A stretch of DNA of 64,000 bases, taken from Nonomuraea thailandensis (lineage in GTDB: Bacteria; Actinomycetota; Actinomycetes; Streptosporangiales; Streptosporangiaceae). Below the pieces are notes generated by a model that worked only from the letters and a program-made list of their open reading frames with translations, was not told the DNA's origin and searched no databases. Location of the stretch: NCBI RefSeq assembly GCF_024172165.1, contig NZ_JAMZEB010000002.1:5229501-5293500 (forward strand), given 5' to 3'. A program made the position numbers and the translations under genes. Shown here one piece after another: positions 8,154-19,318 of this stretch (position 1 is the stretch's first letter; the number at the start of each line of letters is the position of its first letter).

Positions 8154-8329
8154 GAGAGCTCCTTGGGGCGGCGGTCGCACCGAGCCTAACGACTATCGGC
8201 GATCATGTCTGCTCACTTGACAGCTCTGGACTGGCACGGGTCCCGCCCCTGGCCGGCGGGCGTACCAGGACCTGCCGGAACACGTTCCGGGACAAGCCCG
8301 GCAAAGCGGGGCGCTGCTCCGCGCCCGCG

Positions 8330-8387
8330 CGTGTCGGCCTCCGGACCGGCCACAAGGGCCGGCACGAAAAGGCAGGAGGCCGACACG
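8330..8387 (-). terminator. Nested hairpin, probable terminator of gcvP
   Basis: Thirteen-base inverted repeat CGTGTCGGCCTCC (8330-8342) / GGAGGCCGACACG (8375-8387) enclosing a second repeat CCGGCC/GGCCGG. It lies just downstream of the gcvP stop. There is no clean T-run, so a transcript-stabilising role is also possible. A further partial copy, CCGACACGGG, is repeated at 8380-8400. Confidence 0.6.
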
Positions 8388-8420
8388 GGGCCGACACGGG
8401 CCGACGTGGGGGCCCGCGGG

Positions 8421-11249
<2,829 letters not shown>

Positions 11250-11307
11250 GGGGTGTGCCTCCCGAGGCGTATGGAGACCGGCGCCAGGGCGCGGACGAGT
11301 GCCGGAT

Positions 11308-11525
11308 CTCCCCCTCTGTCAGCGCGGCCCCGCGATGTGCGGCGGCGCCACGACCTGAGAGCTTCACCCCCGGTGGGGCTTGCACCGTCGGTGAGGCGCG
11401 CCTGGCGGGTGCGCCTGCTTTCCAGAGTTGCCTCACCCGAGCGGTACTGGATGCCTGAGAGATTCCGGGGAGGGTTGCTCCTTCGGCGCCCCGGGACCAG
11501 GTGCCCGGGGACTCTCCCGCACGGG
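11308..11525 (-). ncRNA. Tandem glycine riboswitch upstream of gcvP
   Basis: Read on the minus strand, the first aptamer has GCGGGAGAGTCCCCGGG, then GCCGAAGGAGCAA, then CCCCGGAATCTCTCAGGCA. The linker AGGCAACTCTGGAAAGCA leads to the second aptamer, with GGTGCAAGCC, GGGTGAAGCTCTCAGGT and a closing ACAGAGGGGGAG. These are the conserved blocks of the two-aptamer glycine riboswitch (gcvT motif). About 58 bases separate it from the gcvP ATG, room for the expression platform. Known examples often switch glycine cleavage genes on when glycine is high. Confidence 0.95.
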
Positions 11526-11753
11526 GTCGTCAGCCTTACTGTCCTAGATTACTACGGTAGGCCCCGATAACTGCTCACCGGACCACCTCCGGCCACCGGC
11601 GCGCCTCGTACGAATGCCGGAAGCGCACATGAAGAGGCTCCGCGTCAGGCCGGGCACGGGAGGTCGCCTGGGGGGTGTGAGGCGTGGGTGCGCGGGCGTG
11701 ACTGCGGGCGGGCGGCCCCGGCCTGACCGGCCGGCGCGGGAGCCCGGGGCGGC
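11526..11753. other. Non-coding region between the gcvP riboswitch and the resR-like gene
   Basis: No supported gene. An A+T-richer patch at about 11537-11570 (minus-strand reading CCGTAGTAATCTAGGACAG) is the likely gcvP promoter zone. The 11690-11750 stretch is very G+C-rich with short inverted repeats (CCGGCC) that could end transcription of the MerR gene above it. Confidence 0.4.
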
Positions 11754-12374
11754 TCAGCCGGTGCGGCGGGCGCGGCGCCTGCGGGCCAGTTCGTCAGCGG
11801 GATGGTCGGCCGGGACGGTGTCCTCGACCGCCGCGCGTTCCCCCGGCAGCTCCGCGAGGGAGCCCTCGACCTCCCGCCAGACCCGCCCGAGCGCGATGCC
11901 GAACACGCCCTGGCCGCCCTGGAGCAGGTCTATCACCTCGTCGGCCGAGGTGCACTCGTAGACGCTGACACCGTCGCTCATGAGCGTGATCTGCGCGAGG
12001 TCGGCGACCCCGCGGTCACGCAGGTGCTGCACCGCCGTGCGGATCTGCTGCAACGACACCCCGGTGTCGAGGAGCCGCTTGACGACCTTGAGCACCAGGA
12101 TGTCGCGGAAGCTGTAGAGCCGCTGGGAGCCCGAGCCGTGCGCCGCCCTTATCGTCGGCTCAACCAGGCCCGTGCGCGCCCAGTAGTCGAGCTGCCTGTA
12201 GGTGATGCCGGCCGCGGCGCAGGCCGTCGGCCCGCGGTATCCGATGTCGCCCGGCAGCGCCGTCGGCTGCTCGTCGAAGAGCAGACCCTGCTCTCCGGCA
12301 CGCTGCCGCGCGCTCTCGCGCCGCACCGGATCTTCCTGGCCGGCCGTCTTTCCCTCGCCGCTGCTGACCGCCAC
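11754..12374 (-). CDS. MerR family regulator, ResR/McdR (Rv1830)-like
   Basis: 206 residues. After a disordered N-terminus the sequence reads GYRGPTACAAAGITYRQLDY, then SGSQRLYSFRDILVLKVVKR, the MerR winged helix. It goes on with LLDTGVSLQQIRTAVQHLRD and YECTSADEVIDLLQGGQGVF. This closely matches what I recall of Mycobacterium tuberculosis Rv1830 (ResR/McdR), linked to growth and cell-cycle control. GTG at 12374 is set by GGAGG five bases upstream. A good promoter (TTGACT-17-TACGGT) lies at 12449-12477. Gene order (FHA, MerR, nuclease, this MerR, gcvP) is conserved with Mycobacterium. Confidence 0.92.
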   Translation of the reverse strand: MAVSSGEGKTAGQEDPVRRESARQRAGEQGLLFDEQPTALPGDIGYRGPTACAAAGITYRQLDYWARTGLVEPTIRAAHGSGSQRLYSFRDILVLKVVKRLLDTGVSLQQIRTAVQHLRDRGVADLAQITLMSDGVSVYECTSADEVIDLLQGGQGVFGIALGRVWREVEGSLAELPGERAAVEDTVPADHPADELARRRRARRTG

Positions 12375-12448
12375 GCGGACCTCCGGCTTTCTCTCATCCC
12401 GTGGCCTGATCTGGGGGTTCGTAAAGGGCGACCACGGGTTTCACTTGC

Positions 12449-12477
12449 ACCGTAGGACCGTGACCATGCTCAGTCAA
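12449..12477 (-). promoter_or_regulatory. Sigma-A-type promoter of the resR-like gene
   Basis: On the minus strand TTGACT (12472-12477), a 17-base spacer, then TACGGT (12449-12454). It predicts a start near 12442 and a leader of about 70 bases. Both boxes fit actinobacterial housekeeping promoters. Confidence 0.6.
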
Positions 12478-12521
12478 CGATCCGGCTCGGCGCGTCGTGA
12501 AGCGTAAATGCACTGAAATAC

Positions 12522-12992
12522 CTACCCCGCCCTGCCGAAGTCCTCGGGAGTGATCGTGTCAAGGAACTCCCTGAACTTCTCCACCTCGTCCTCCTGGTCG
12601 TCCGGGATGATCACTCCGGCCTCCTGGACGACCTCCTCGCTGGCGAAGATGCGGGCCCCGGTGCGCAGGGCGAGCGCGATGGAGTCGGAGGGCCGCGCGC
12701 TCACCTCCACGCCGTTGGAGAACACCAGATCGGCGAAGAAGATGCCGTCGCGCAGCGCGACGATGTTGACCGCGCGCAGGCCGACGCCCAGGGCGCTCAG
12801 CACGTCGCGGAAGAGATCATGGGTGAGCGGCCGCGGCGGGGGCTCCTCCGCCTGCGCCAGCGCGATGGCCGTGGCTTCAGGCATGCCGATCCATATAGGA
12901 AGGAACCGCTCCCCGTGTGCCTCCTTGAGCAAGACGATCGGCTGATTAGTGGGCATTTCAACTCGAACGCCCACGACCTCCATCTGCAACAC
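12522..12992 (-). CDS. Bifunctional nuclease family protein (DUF151)
   Basis: 156 residues. Carries the DUF151 core VVGVRVEMPTNQPIVLLKEA, then RFLPIWIGMPEATAIALAQA, PRPLTHDLFRDVLSALG and VSARPSDSIALALRTGARIF. Plant and bacterial members have been reported with DNase/RNase activity; the bacterial role is unclear. GTG at 12992 (V-L-Q-M-E-V-V) has CGGAG seven bases upstream; ATG at 12983 is an alternative. It lies between two MerR genes as Rv1829 does in Mycobacterium. The C-terminus is acidic. Confidence 0.92.
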   Translation of the reverse strand: MLQMEVVGVRVEMPTNQPIVLLKEAHGERFLPIWIGMPEATAIALAQAEEPPPRPLTHDLFRDVLSALGVGLRAVNIVALRDGIFFADLVFSNGVEVSARPSDSIALALRTGARIFASEEVVQEAGVIIPDDQEDEVEKFREFLDTITPEDFGRAG

Positions 12993-13124
12993 GGGCTGCT
13001 CCGTATTCCTGACCGGTCACCCGGCACAGCTCTTCGATCATCGCTTCTGCTGACTTGGCTTCGCAATTCAACGTAACACCCAGCGGGCCTGGAATGTGCC
13101 CCCGCCTCCCAGCTCGCTACGGTC

Positions 13125-13778
13125 TCAGCGCCCCAGCACCGAGCGCACGCCCGTGCGCACAAGGGATGCGTGCAGGTCGAGCAGCAACGTGGAAAGCTCC
13201 CTGGCGACCTCGTCCGCCTCGCCGATGGCTCCCGGGCGGCGCCGCTTGAGTATGGGAGCGACCGTCTGCTCGACCAGACCGGCCTCCCGCTCGGCCGCCG
13301 CCTTGACCGCGCGCAGGTGGCGGGCGTGCAGGCCGAAGCGGGCCAGGGCGCCCACGGTGCGGGCCACCTTGAGCGCCTCCTCGTCGTAGCGCCTGGCCAC
13401 CGGGGCCAGCAGTCCGTAGTCCTCCAGCTCGGCGAGGGTCTCCTCGTCGATCCCGGCGGCCTCGATCAGCTCGGCCCGGCTGAGCCTGGTCTCCTGCGGC
13501 TGCTGCAGGGCGCGCGGGCGGCCGAAGCTCTCGGCCATCCTGTCCTTGATCACCCGCAGCGGCAGGTAGTGGTCACGCTGCTCGGTGAGGATGAAGCGCA
13601 GCTGCTCCACGTGCAGGTGGGTGAACTTGCGGTAGCCGGAGGGGCTGCGCTCGGGCTCGATCAGCCCCTCGCCCTCCAAGAACCTGATCTTGGAGATCGT
13701 CACGTCGGGGAACTCGCCCTGCAGCAGCGCGAGCACCTCCCCGATGCTCATGTGCGAGCGTGCCGCCTGAGAGCTCAT
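13125..13778 (-). CDS. MerR family regulator, Rv1828-like
   Basis: 217 residues. MSIGEVLALLQGEFPDVTIS, KIRFLEGEGLIEPERSPSGY and RKFTHLHVEQLRFILTEQRD form the MerR DNA-binding domain (10-80). LIEAAGIDEETLAELEDYGL is a second wing-like helical segment, followed by a helical effector or dimer domain to the end. No metal-binding cysteines, so not a classic metal sensor. ATG at 13778 has GGGAGG five bases upstream. It sits directly after the GarA-type gene with 52 bases between, probably one operon as in Mycobacterium Rv1827-Rv1828. Confidence 0.92.
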   Translation of the reverse strand: MSSQAARSHMSIGEVLALLQGEFPDVTISKIRFLEGEGLIEPERSPSGYRKFTHLHVEQLRFILTEQRDHYLPLRVIKDRMAESFGRPRALQQPQETRLSRAELIEAAGIDEETLAELEDYGLLAPVARRYDEEALKVARTVGALARFGLHARHLRAVKAAAEREAGLVEQTVAPILKRRRPGAIGEADEVARELSTLLLDLHASLVRTGVRSVLGR

Positions 13779-13830
13779 CCGGCCTCCCGCGAACGGCCGC
13801 CCGTCACCTTGAGTCGCTCACTGCGCCCGC

Positions 13831-14343
13831 TCATGCGCCGGAGTTGCCCCGCATCAGGAAGAGAAGGCGGAACTTGCCGATCTGCACCTCGTCTCCGGAG
13901 TGCAGGGGAACCTCCTCGATACGCTCCCGGTTGACGTAGGTGCCGTTGAGGCTGCCCACGTCGCGCACGGAGAACTGGCCGCCGCGGTGGCGGTAGAACT
14001 CGACGTGGCGGCGGGAGACCGTGATGTCGTCGAGGAAGATGTCGCTCTCCGGGTGGCGCCCGGTCGTCGTCAGGTCCTTGTCGAGCCGGAACCGGCTGCC
14101 CTGGTTGGGCCCCCTGGTCACCGTGAGCAACGCCGCGCCGGGCGGCAGCTGCTCGACCAGCGCCCGCTCGGCCAGGAGCATGTCGCCTGTCTCAGCCTCG
14201 TACGCCTCGATTCCCGCGACGGAGATCGTCGATGTGGTATCCCCGGAGACCTCGGGTCTGGTCAGCGGTGACCCACAGCGGGAACAGAAACGGGCATCCT
14301 CGGGGTTGGCGTGCCCGCACTGCGTGCAGTAGACGCTCGGCAT
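13831..14343 (-). CDS. garA: GarA/OdhI-type FHA protein with an N-terminal zinc ribbon
   Basis: 170 residues. Residues 6-23 form a zinc ribbon (YCTQCGHANPEDARFCSRCG). Then GDTTSTIS resembles the TTS motif that PknB/PknG phosphorylate in GarA. Residues about 75-165 are the FHA domain (TTGRHPESDIFLDDITVSRR, DVGSLNGTYVNR). GarA/OdhI controls 2-oxoglutarate dehydrogenase and glutamate enzymes and switches off when its own phosphothreonine folds onto the FHA domain. The zinc ribbon is absent from mycobacterial GarA as I know it. Good promoter at 14430-14458. Followed by the Rv1828-like MerR gene. Confidence 0.9.
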   Translation of the reverse strand: MPSVYCTQCGHANPEDARFCSRCGSPLTRPEVSGDTTSTISVAGIEAYEAETGDMLLAERALVEQLPPGAALLTVTRGPNQGSRFRLDKDLTTTGRHPESDIFLDDITVSRRHVEFYRHRGGQFSVRDVGSLNGTYVNRERIEEVPLHSGDEVQIGKFRLLFLMRGNSGA

Positions 14344-14429
14344 CGATCGGCTCGGCCTCCTACCGCGAAGACGCGGCGACGGTGCTCAGGGCGCGCCTCG
14401 CTTCGCTTTTTCAAGTTTGCGAATGCCGC

Positions 14430-14458
14430 AACTTACGCTGATCAGCGGCAAAGGTCAA
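14430..14458 (-). promoter_or_regulatory. Sigma-A-type promoter of garA
   Basis: Minus strand TTGACC (14453-14458), a 17-base spacer, TAAGTT (14430-14435). Leader of about 80 bases before the ATG at 14343. No other gene is seen in the 14344-14610 gap. Confidence 0.6.
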
Positions 14459-14610
14459 GGCGGGGCGCTGCACGTTGGTTTGGACGCAGACAAAGTTACC
14501 GCCGCCCCCGCCCCGTGGTCCATGCCGCCGCGCGTTTCTACATTACGATCTTGCGGCACTGCCCGGTCACATCTTCGGCAAACCCTTTCCGATCACAGCG
14601 TGTGACGCTA

Positions 14611-17115
14611 TCACCCCGCGGCCTGTTCCACGATCCGGGCCCAGCGTTCGATGAGGGCCTGGGCGCCGTCCACGTCCCCGGCCTCGGCCCACAGGTCGGT
14701 GACGGGCTCGGCGGCGGCGGGCAGCACCAGCACCCAGCTCCCGTCGTCGCGGGCCACGCGCACGCCGTCCGTGGTGTCGACGCGGTGCCCTCCCGTCTCG
14801 GCCTCGGCCGCCTCGATGACCGAGCGCATGACGGCGCCCTTCGCCGCCCAGGGCGTGGGCACGGTGCGCCTGAGCAGCTTGACCTCGGGGATCCTGGCGT
14901 CGATCTGGCTGAGGGAGAGCCGGGTGCGGGCGACCAGGCCGAGCAGGCGGATGAACGCGGCCAGCCCGTCGATCGCGGGGCTGAACTCCGGCACGACGAA
15001 GCCGCCGCGCCCGTCGGCCGCGAAGATCATGTCGGGGCCGGCGGCGGCCGAGGTGAGGGCGTCCTGCCCGGTGGAGGTCCACTGCACCTGCACGCCGTGG
15101 AAGCGGCACACCTGCTCGGCGACGCGGGTCGTGGTGACCGGCAGCGCCACCTGGCCGCCCCTGCGCTCGGCGGCGACCAGGTCGAGCACGACCAGCAGGG
15201 CGCGTTCCTCGCTGATGAGCTGCCCCTTCTCGTCCACCAGGCCGATGCGCTCGCCGACCGGGTCGAACCGCACGCCGAACGCCGCCCGCGAGCTGCTGAC
15301 CAGCTCCGACAGGCGTTGCAGGTCGCGGCGGCGCTCGGCCAGCGTCTCGGTGGGCGAGACGTCGTCGAGGCGGGCGTTGACGGTGAGCACCTCGACGCCG
15401 ACCCGGCCGAGCAGGGTGGGCAGCACCAGCGAGGAGGTGCCGCCCGCGCAGTCCACGACGACCTTCATGTCCCGCACGCCGCCGACGCCGACGTTGCGCA
15501 GCAGCTCGTGGGTGTAGTCCTCGAAGGCCCTGGCCGGGTAGGCGAGCTCGGCGATCTCTCCCGGGAACGCGCGGCGGAACTCCTGCCGGGAGAAGACCCG
15601 CTCCAGCTTGCGCTGCGCGGCCGGCGGCAGGTCGGCGCCGCGGTCGTCCATGATGACGATGTCCACGCTCTGCGGGTCTCCCGGCGTGGTGCGCAGCGCG
15701 ATGCCGCCGGCGGCCGACTCGCGGGCGGTGTGGAAGCGGGTGACGGGCATCGGGGCGGCTTCGAGGTCGAGCACGTTGATGGCGCCCGCGGTGAGCGCGC
15801 CGATGACGGCCCGCTTGAGCGCCCTGGCGGCCAGGGAGCAGTCGCGGGAGGTGACGACGTACTCGCCCTTCCTGAGGGTGGTGGCGTACGCGCTGGCCAG
15901 GCGCACGCACAGCTCGGCCGTGATCTCGACGTTGACCAGGCCGCTGACGCCGCGCGGGCCGAACAGGTTGCGCTGGCCGCGCGACTCCCAGATGACGCTG
16001 GTGTTGACGACCGCGCCGGCCTCGATGGTCTTGAACGGGTAGACCCTGACGCCGCTGGAGACGTACGCCTCGGCCTCGATGACGCATTCGTCGCCGATGA
16101 TGGCGTTCTCCTCGATGCGGGCGCCGGCCATCACGTCGGTGCTCTTGCCGATGACGCAGCCGCGCAGGTGGGCGCCGGGGCCGAGGTAGACGTTGTCGTG
16201 GACGACCGCGCGGTGCAGGAACGCGCCCTCGCGCACGACCGCGTTGTTGCCGAGCACGGTGTACTCGCGCAGCTCTGCGCCCGCCTCCACCTTGGCGTAG
16301 TCGCCGACGAGGAGCGGGCCCTTGAGCACGGCGTCGGGGTCCACCGAGGCCGAGTCGGCCACCCAGACGCCCGGGGAGAGCTCGAAGCCGCCGATGTCCA
16401 GCTCGACCTTGCCCGACAAGGCGTCGGCCTGGGCCTTGAGGTAGCTGTCGTGGGTGCCGACGTCCTCCCAGTAGCCGTCGGCGACGTAGCCGTAGATGGG
16501 GGCGCCGCGCTCCAGGAGGGCGGGGAAGACGTCGGAGGACCAGTCGACGGGCTCGCCGGGCGCGACGGCGTCGAGGATCTCGGGCTCCATGACGTAGATG
16601 CCGGTGTTGACGGTGTCGGAGAAGACCTGGCCCCAGGTGGGCTTCTCCAGGAAGCGCTGTACGCGGCCCTCGTCGTCCACGATGATGATCCCGAATTCGA
16701 GAGGGTTCGGGACGCGTTTGAGGCCGATCGTAACAAGGGCCCCATTTTCCCGGTGAAAACGGATCATGTCGGATAAATCGATATCCGTCAGGGCATCACC
16801 GGAGATCACCAGAAAACGATCGTCGCGGAGGCGGTCTGCGGCGTTCTTGACGCTGCCGGCGGTGCCGAGCGGGACGTCCTCCGTGGCGTACTGGAGGCTC
16901 ATGCCCAGCTCGTCACCGTCGCCGAAGTAGTTGCGCACGAGCGCGGCCAGGAACTGCAGCGTCACCACCGTCTCGGTGACGCCGTGCCGCTTGAGCAGGC
17001 GCAGCACGTGCTCCATGATCGGGCGGTTGGCCACGGGGAGCAGGGGTTTGGGCTGGTTGGCGGTCATGGGACGCAGCCGAGTGCCCTCCCCGCCCGCCAT
17101 GACGACCGCCTTCAC
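14611..17115 (-). CDS. Mannose-1-phosphate guanylyltransferase fused to a degenerate phosphomannomutase-like domain
   Basis: 834 residues. Residues 1-235 are a sugar-nucleotide transferase (VVMAGGEGTRLRPMTANQPK, LVISGDALTDIDL, FLEKP, NTGIYVMEP). Residues 245-360 are a left-handed beta-helix (VLGNNAVVREGAFLHRAVVH, VIGKSTDVMAGARIEE). Residues about 380-834 follow the phosphomannomutase fold but lack its catalytic motifs: the TASHNP site reads RTTPGDPQ, and the metal loop DGDxDR reads DPVGERIG. GTG start with GAAGGGG upstream. Five bases downstream of the pgsA-like gene, so co-transcribed. It may make GDP-mannose for phosphatidylinositol mannosides, or regulate it; that is inference. Confidence 0.88.
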   Translation of the reverse strand: MKAVVMAGGEGTRLRPMTANQPKPLLPVANRPIMEHVLRLLKRHGVTETVVTLQFLAALVRNYFGDGDELGMSLQYATEDVPLGTAGSVKNAADRLRDDRFLVISGDALTDIDLSDMIRFHRENGALVTIGLKRVPNPLEFGIIIVDDEGRVQRFLEKPTWGQVFSDTVNTGIYVMEPEILDAVAPGEPVDWSSDVFPALLERGAPIYGYVADGYWEDVGTHDSYLKAQADALSGKVELDIGGFELSPGVWVADSASVDPDAVLKGPLLVGDYAKVEAGAELREYTVLGNNAVVREGAFLHRAVVHDNVYLGPGAHLRGCVIGKSTDVMAGARIEENAIIGDECVIEAEAYVSSGVRVYPFKTIEAGAVVNTSVIWESRGQRNLFGPRGVSGLVNVEITAELCVRLASAYATTLRKGEYVVTSRDCSLAARALKRAVIGALTAGAINVLDLEAAPMPVTRFHTARESAAGGIALRTTPGDPQSVDIVIMDDRGADLPPAAQRKLERVFSRQEFRRAFPGEIAELAYPARAFEDYTHELLRNVGVGGVRDMKVVVDCAGGTSSLVLPTLLGRVGVEVLTVNARLDDVSPTETLAERRRDLQRLSELVSSSRAAFGVRFDPVGERIGLVDEKGQLISEERALLVVLDLVAAERRGGQVALPVTTTRVAEQVCRFHGVQVQWTSTGQDALTSAAAGPDMIFAADGRGGFVVPEFSPAIDGLAAFIRLLGLVARTRLSLSQIDARIPEVKLLRRTVPTPWAAKGAVMRSVIEAAEAETGGHRVDTTDGVRVARDDGSWVLVLPAAAEPVTDLWAEAGDVDGAQALIERWARIVEQAAG

Positions 17116-17119
17116 CCGA

Positions 17120-17701
17120 TCACCCCTTCTTGGCCGCGGTTACGAGTTGGCGCACCTGTACCACATACAGCACCCCCGCCCACCAGTACAGGCCCGTTCC
17201 CCAGAGCGCGAAGGCCCACCCGACAATCCGGGCTATTTCGGCATACCACCCAGAGTGGGAGGCAAGGAAGAGGAGAGGGAAGGCATACATGAGGTTGAAC
17301 ATGGCGGCCTTGCCCAGGAAATGCACCTGAAGTGCCTTATACCCGTATTTGCGAAGTACGGGGAAGAAACTCGCGACCAAGAGTTCACGGCCCAGGATGA
17401 CCACGACCAGCCACCACGGGATGACCTCGCGCAGCAGGAGGGCGAAGATGGTGGCGAAGACGTAGAGCTTGTCCGCCGCCGGGTCGATGAGCCGGCCGAG
17501 CTTGCTGGTCTGGTTGAACGCCCGGGCGATCTTTCCGTCGAGCCAGTCCGTGAAGCCGGCCACCGCCAGGACGCCGATGGCCCAGCCGTCCGCCTGGGGT
17601 ACGAGAACCAGCCAGAGGAACACGGGGACGCCCAGGAGGCGCAGGAAGCTCAGCAGGTTAGGAACCGTCCAGATCCGGTCCTCGGCGGAAGTTTCGCTCA
17701 C
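17120..17701 (-). CDS. pgsA: CDP-alcohol phosphatidyltransferase (PgsA/PIP-synthase family)
   Basis: 193 residues. Integral membrane enzyme joining a CDP-diacylglycerol to an alcohol phosphate. The signature DG-x2-AR-x8-G-x3-D-x3-D is complete (TDWLDGKIARAF ... LGRLIDPAADK) near residues 53-77. About six hydrophobic segments. The substrate (glycerol-3-phosphate or inositol phosphate) cannot be told from sequence alone. Starts GTG at 17701 (MSETSAEDRIWTVPN). Probably first gene of an operon with the guanylyltransferase fusion (4-base gap); Mycobacterium has pgsA2 near garA, which supports the family call. Confidence 0.93.
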   Translation of the reverse strand: MSETSAEDRIWTVPNLLSFLRLLGVPVFLWLVLVPQADGWAIGVLAVAGFTDWLDGKIARAFNQTSKLGRLIDPAADKLYVFATIFALLLREVIPWWLVVVILGRELLVASFFPVLRKYGYKALQVHFLGKAAMFNLMYAFPLLFLASHSGWYAEIARIVGWAFALWGTGLYWWAGVLYVVQVRQLVTAAKKG

Positions 17702-17760
17702 GCAGCAGACCCTACTGCGTGAACTGGGGCGCAGCGCTCGCCTCCCGCCCCCGGCTTCTC

Positions 17761-17786
17761 CGGCCCCACACCCCGGTGCGGGGCCG
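17761..17786 (-). terminator. Hairpin after the GNAT gene
   Basis: CGGCCCC / GGGGCCG stem with an inner CAC...GTG pair, directly downstream of the minus-strand stop at 17790 and before the pgsA gene. Little T-run follows. Confidence 0.5.
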
Positions 17787-17789
17787 CCT

Positions 17790-18728
17790 TCAGGTGCGGA
17801 GGAAGGAGTGGGTGCGGCCCGCCTCCTCGAAGCCGAGCCGTCCGTAGAAGTGGCGCGGCCAGTCGGCGGCGTCGGCCACCAGGAAGATCAGCTCGGCCTC
17901 GGCCGCCTCGGCCAGCAGCGCGTGCATCAGGGCTCGCGCGTACCCCCTGCCCCGGTGCTCCTCGCCGGTGAAGACGCTCTCGATCTGGGCGACCCCGCCG
18001 TGCGTGTACAGGTCGGCGCGGGCGGCGATCTCGCCGGACGGGGCGCGCACGCCGCGGAAGCCCACCGTGTCGGCGCCGCGCAGCCGGGACTCCACCCGCC
18101 TGGCCAGCCCGTCGATCACCGCGCCGGGCGCCTGCGGCAGCGTACGGCGCCAGTCGCGCCGCAGCACCGGCTCCAGCTCCGCGAGCGTGAGCCGCTCGGC
18201 CGGCGGCGGATCGGCCGGGATCCTGCCGCGGAAGACCATGACGAGGTTCGTCTCGTGCTCGTAGCCCGCGGCGGTGAACGCGGGCGCGCACGCCGTGCCC
18301 AGCCGGTCGTCGTCCACGCACACGAGCCGGTGCTCCCGCCCGGCCAGCACCTCGTCGGCCGCCGCCATCAACCGCCCGGCCAGCCCCTCAGCACCGTCCG
18401 CCGCTCCCTCAGCACGGGCCTCTGGCCCCTCAGCACCGGCCTCTGGCCCCTCAGCACCGGCTGCCGGCTCCTCGTCGCCGGCTGAGTGCGGCCGCCCGGA
18501 CGGCTCCTCGGCGCCGACCGCCGCCGGCCGGCCGGACGTCGTGATGATCAGCTTGTTGTCGTCGTAGGAGCCGGGGAAACGTTCGTCGAGCACCCCGAAC
18601 CCGCCCTCCACCGGCACCACCACGGGCGCCCTGCGCCGGGCGAAGCCCTGGAGGAAGCCGAGGGCCCGCGCCAGGTCCGCCGCCGCGCCCCCGCGCTCCA
18701 GGGCCGGCCCGCGGGCCGCCTCATCCAC
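17790..18728 (-). CDS. GNAT family N-acetyltransferase with a repetitive linker
   Basis: 312 residues. C-terminal residues about 165-310 are the acetyltransferase fold: VESVFTGEEHRGRGYARALM is the acetyl-CoA loop (Q/RxxGxG/A) and RHFYGRLGFEEAGRTHSFLR is the usual end. The N-terminal 120 residues look like a degenerate GNAT-like half. Between them lies a low-complexity stretch (EEPAAGAEGPEAGAEGPEAR) from a 21-bp tandem repeat at about 18412-18470. Starts GTG at 18728 and overlaps the trpF stop by 8 bases. Substrate unknown. Confidence 0.85.
   Translation of the reverse strand: MDEAARGPALERGGAAADLARALGFLQGFARRRAPVVVPVEGGFGVLDERFPGSYDDNKLIITTSGRPAAVGAEEPSGRPHSAGDEEPAAGAEGPEAGAEGPEARAEGAADGAEGLAGRLMAAADEVLAGREHRLVCVDDDRLGTACAPAFTAAGYEHETNLVMVFRGRIPADPPPAERLTLAELEPVLRRDWRRTLPQAPGAVIDGLARRVESRLRGADTVGFRGVRAPSGEIAARADLYTHGGVAQIESVFTGEEHRGRGYARALMHALLAEAAEAELIFLVADAADWPRHFYGRLGFEEAGRTHSFLRT
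18412..18470. repeat. 21-bp tandem repeat coding the GNAT linker
   Basis: Two near-identical copies of GGCCTCTGGCCCCTCAGCAC plus degenerate flanking copies (CTCAGCACGG, CTCAGCACCGGCTGCCGG). In frame, so it codes repeated AGAEGPE units in the linker of the acetyltransferase. Confidence 0.7.
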
Positions 18729-19308
18729 GGGCGTTCCGCAGGAACTCCTCGATCAGCCGCGAGTCCTTCACGCCGGGCGAGGTCTCCACACCGCTGGACA
18801 CGTCGACCCCCCACGGGCCGGCGGCCTCGATCGCCTCGCGCACGTTGCCGGGGGCCAGCCCGCCCGCCAGCATCCACCGCCCGGACGCCCGGCCGCGCAC
18901 CGCGGCCCACTCCCACTGCCGGCCGGAGCCCGCGTGGGGCGCGTCCACGAGGAGCAGGTCCTCGTCGAAAGCACCGCACCGCAGGTCGGCCTGGGCGTCG
19001 ACGGCCCTGATGAGGGTGACGCCGAGGTCCTTCAGCGCGGTGAAGTCGCCGTGCGGATGCGTGCCGTGGAGCTGCACGGCGCGCACGCCGGCGGTCAGCG
19101 CCGCCGCGCGGACCGTCTCCGGGGCCTCGCCGCGGAAGACGCCGACGGTGAGCACGTGCCCGGGCACCTGCGCGGCCAGCTCGGCGGCCCGCTCGGGGGT
19201 GATCCGGCGCGGGCTCCTGGTCAGCACGAACCCGATCGCGTCGGCCCCGGCCTCGACGGCGGTGGCCACGTGCTCGGGCTCGCTCAGCCCGCAGATCTTC
19301 ACATACAC
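18721..19308 (-). CDS. trpF: TrpF, phosphoribosylanthranilate isomerase
   Basis: Third committed step of tryptophan synthesis, a TIM barrel. 195 residues with the family pattern KICGLSEPEHVATAVEAGAD, IGFVLTRSPRRITPERAAEL, AVQLHGTHP, LLVDAPHAGSGRQWEWA, LAGGLAPGNVREAI and VDVSSGVETSPGVKD. The catalytic cysteine is in KICG and the aspartate in LLVDAP. It is far from the trpEG gene at 36351-38495, so trp genes are dispersed here. It overlaps the GNAT gene by 8 bases and is downstream of a small membrane protein gene. Confidence 0.96.
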   Translation of the reverse strand: MYVKICGLSEPEHVATAVEAGADAIGFVLTRSPRRITPERAAELAAQVPGHVLTVGVFRGEAPETVRAAALTAGVRAVQLHGTHPHGDFTALKDLGVTLIRAVDAQADLRCGAFDEDLLLVDAPHAGSGRQWEWAAVRGRASGRWMLAGGLAPGNVREAIEAAGPWGVDVSSGVETSPGVKDSRLIEEFLRNARG

Positions 19309-19318
19309 GTCTCCGACC

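Noticed and set aside
14311..16776. Open frame of 821 codons antisense to the guanylyltransferase fusion
   Set aside because: Antisense shadow; the minus strand carries a clear nucleotidyltransferase.
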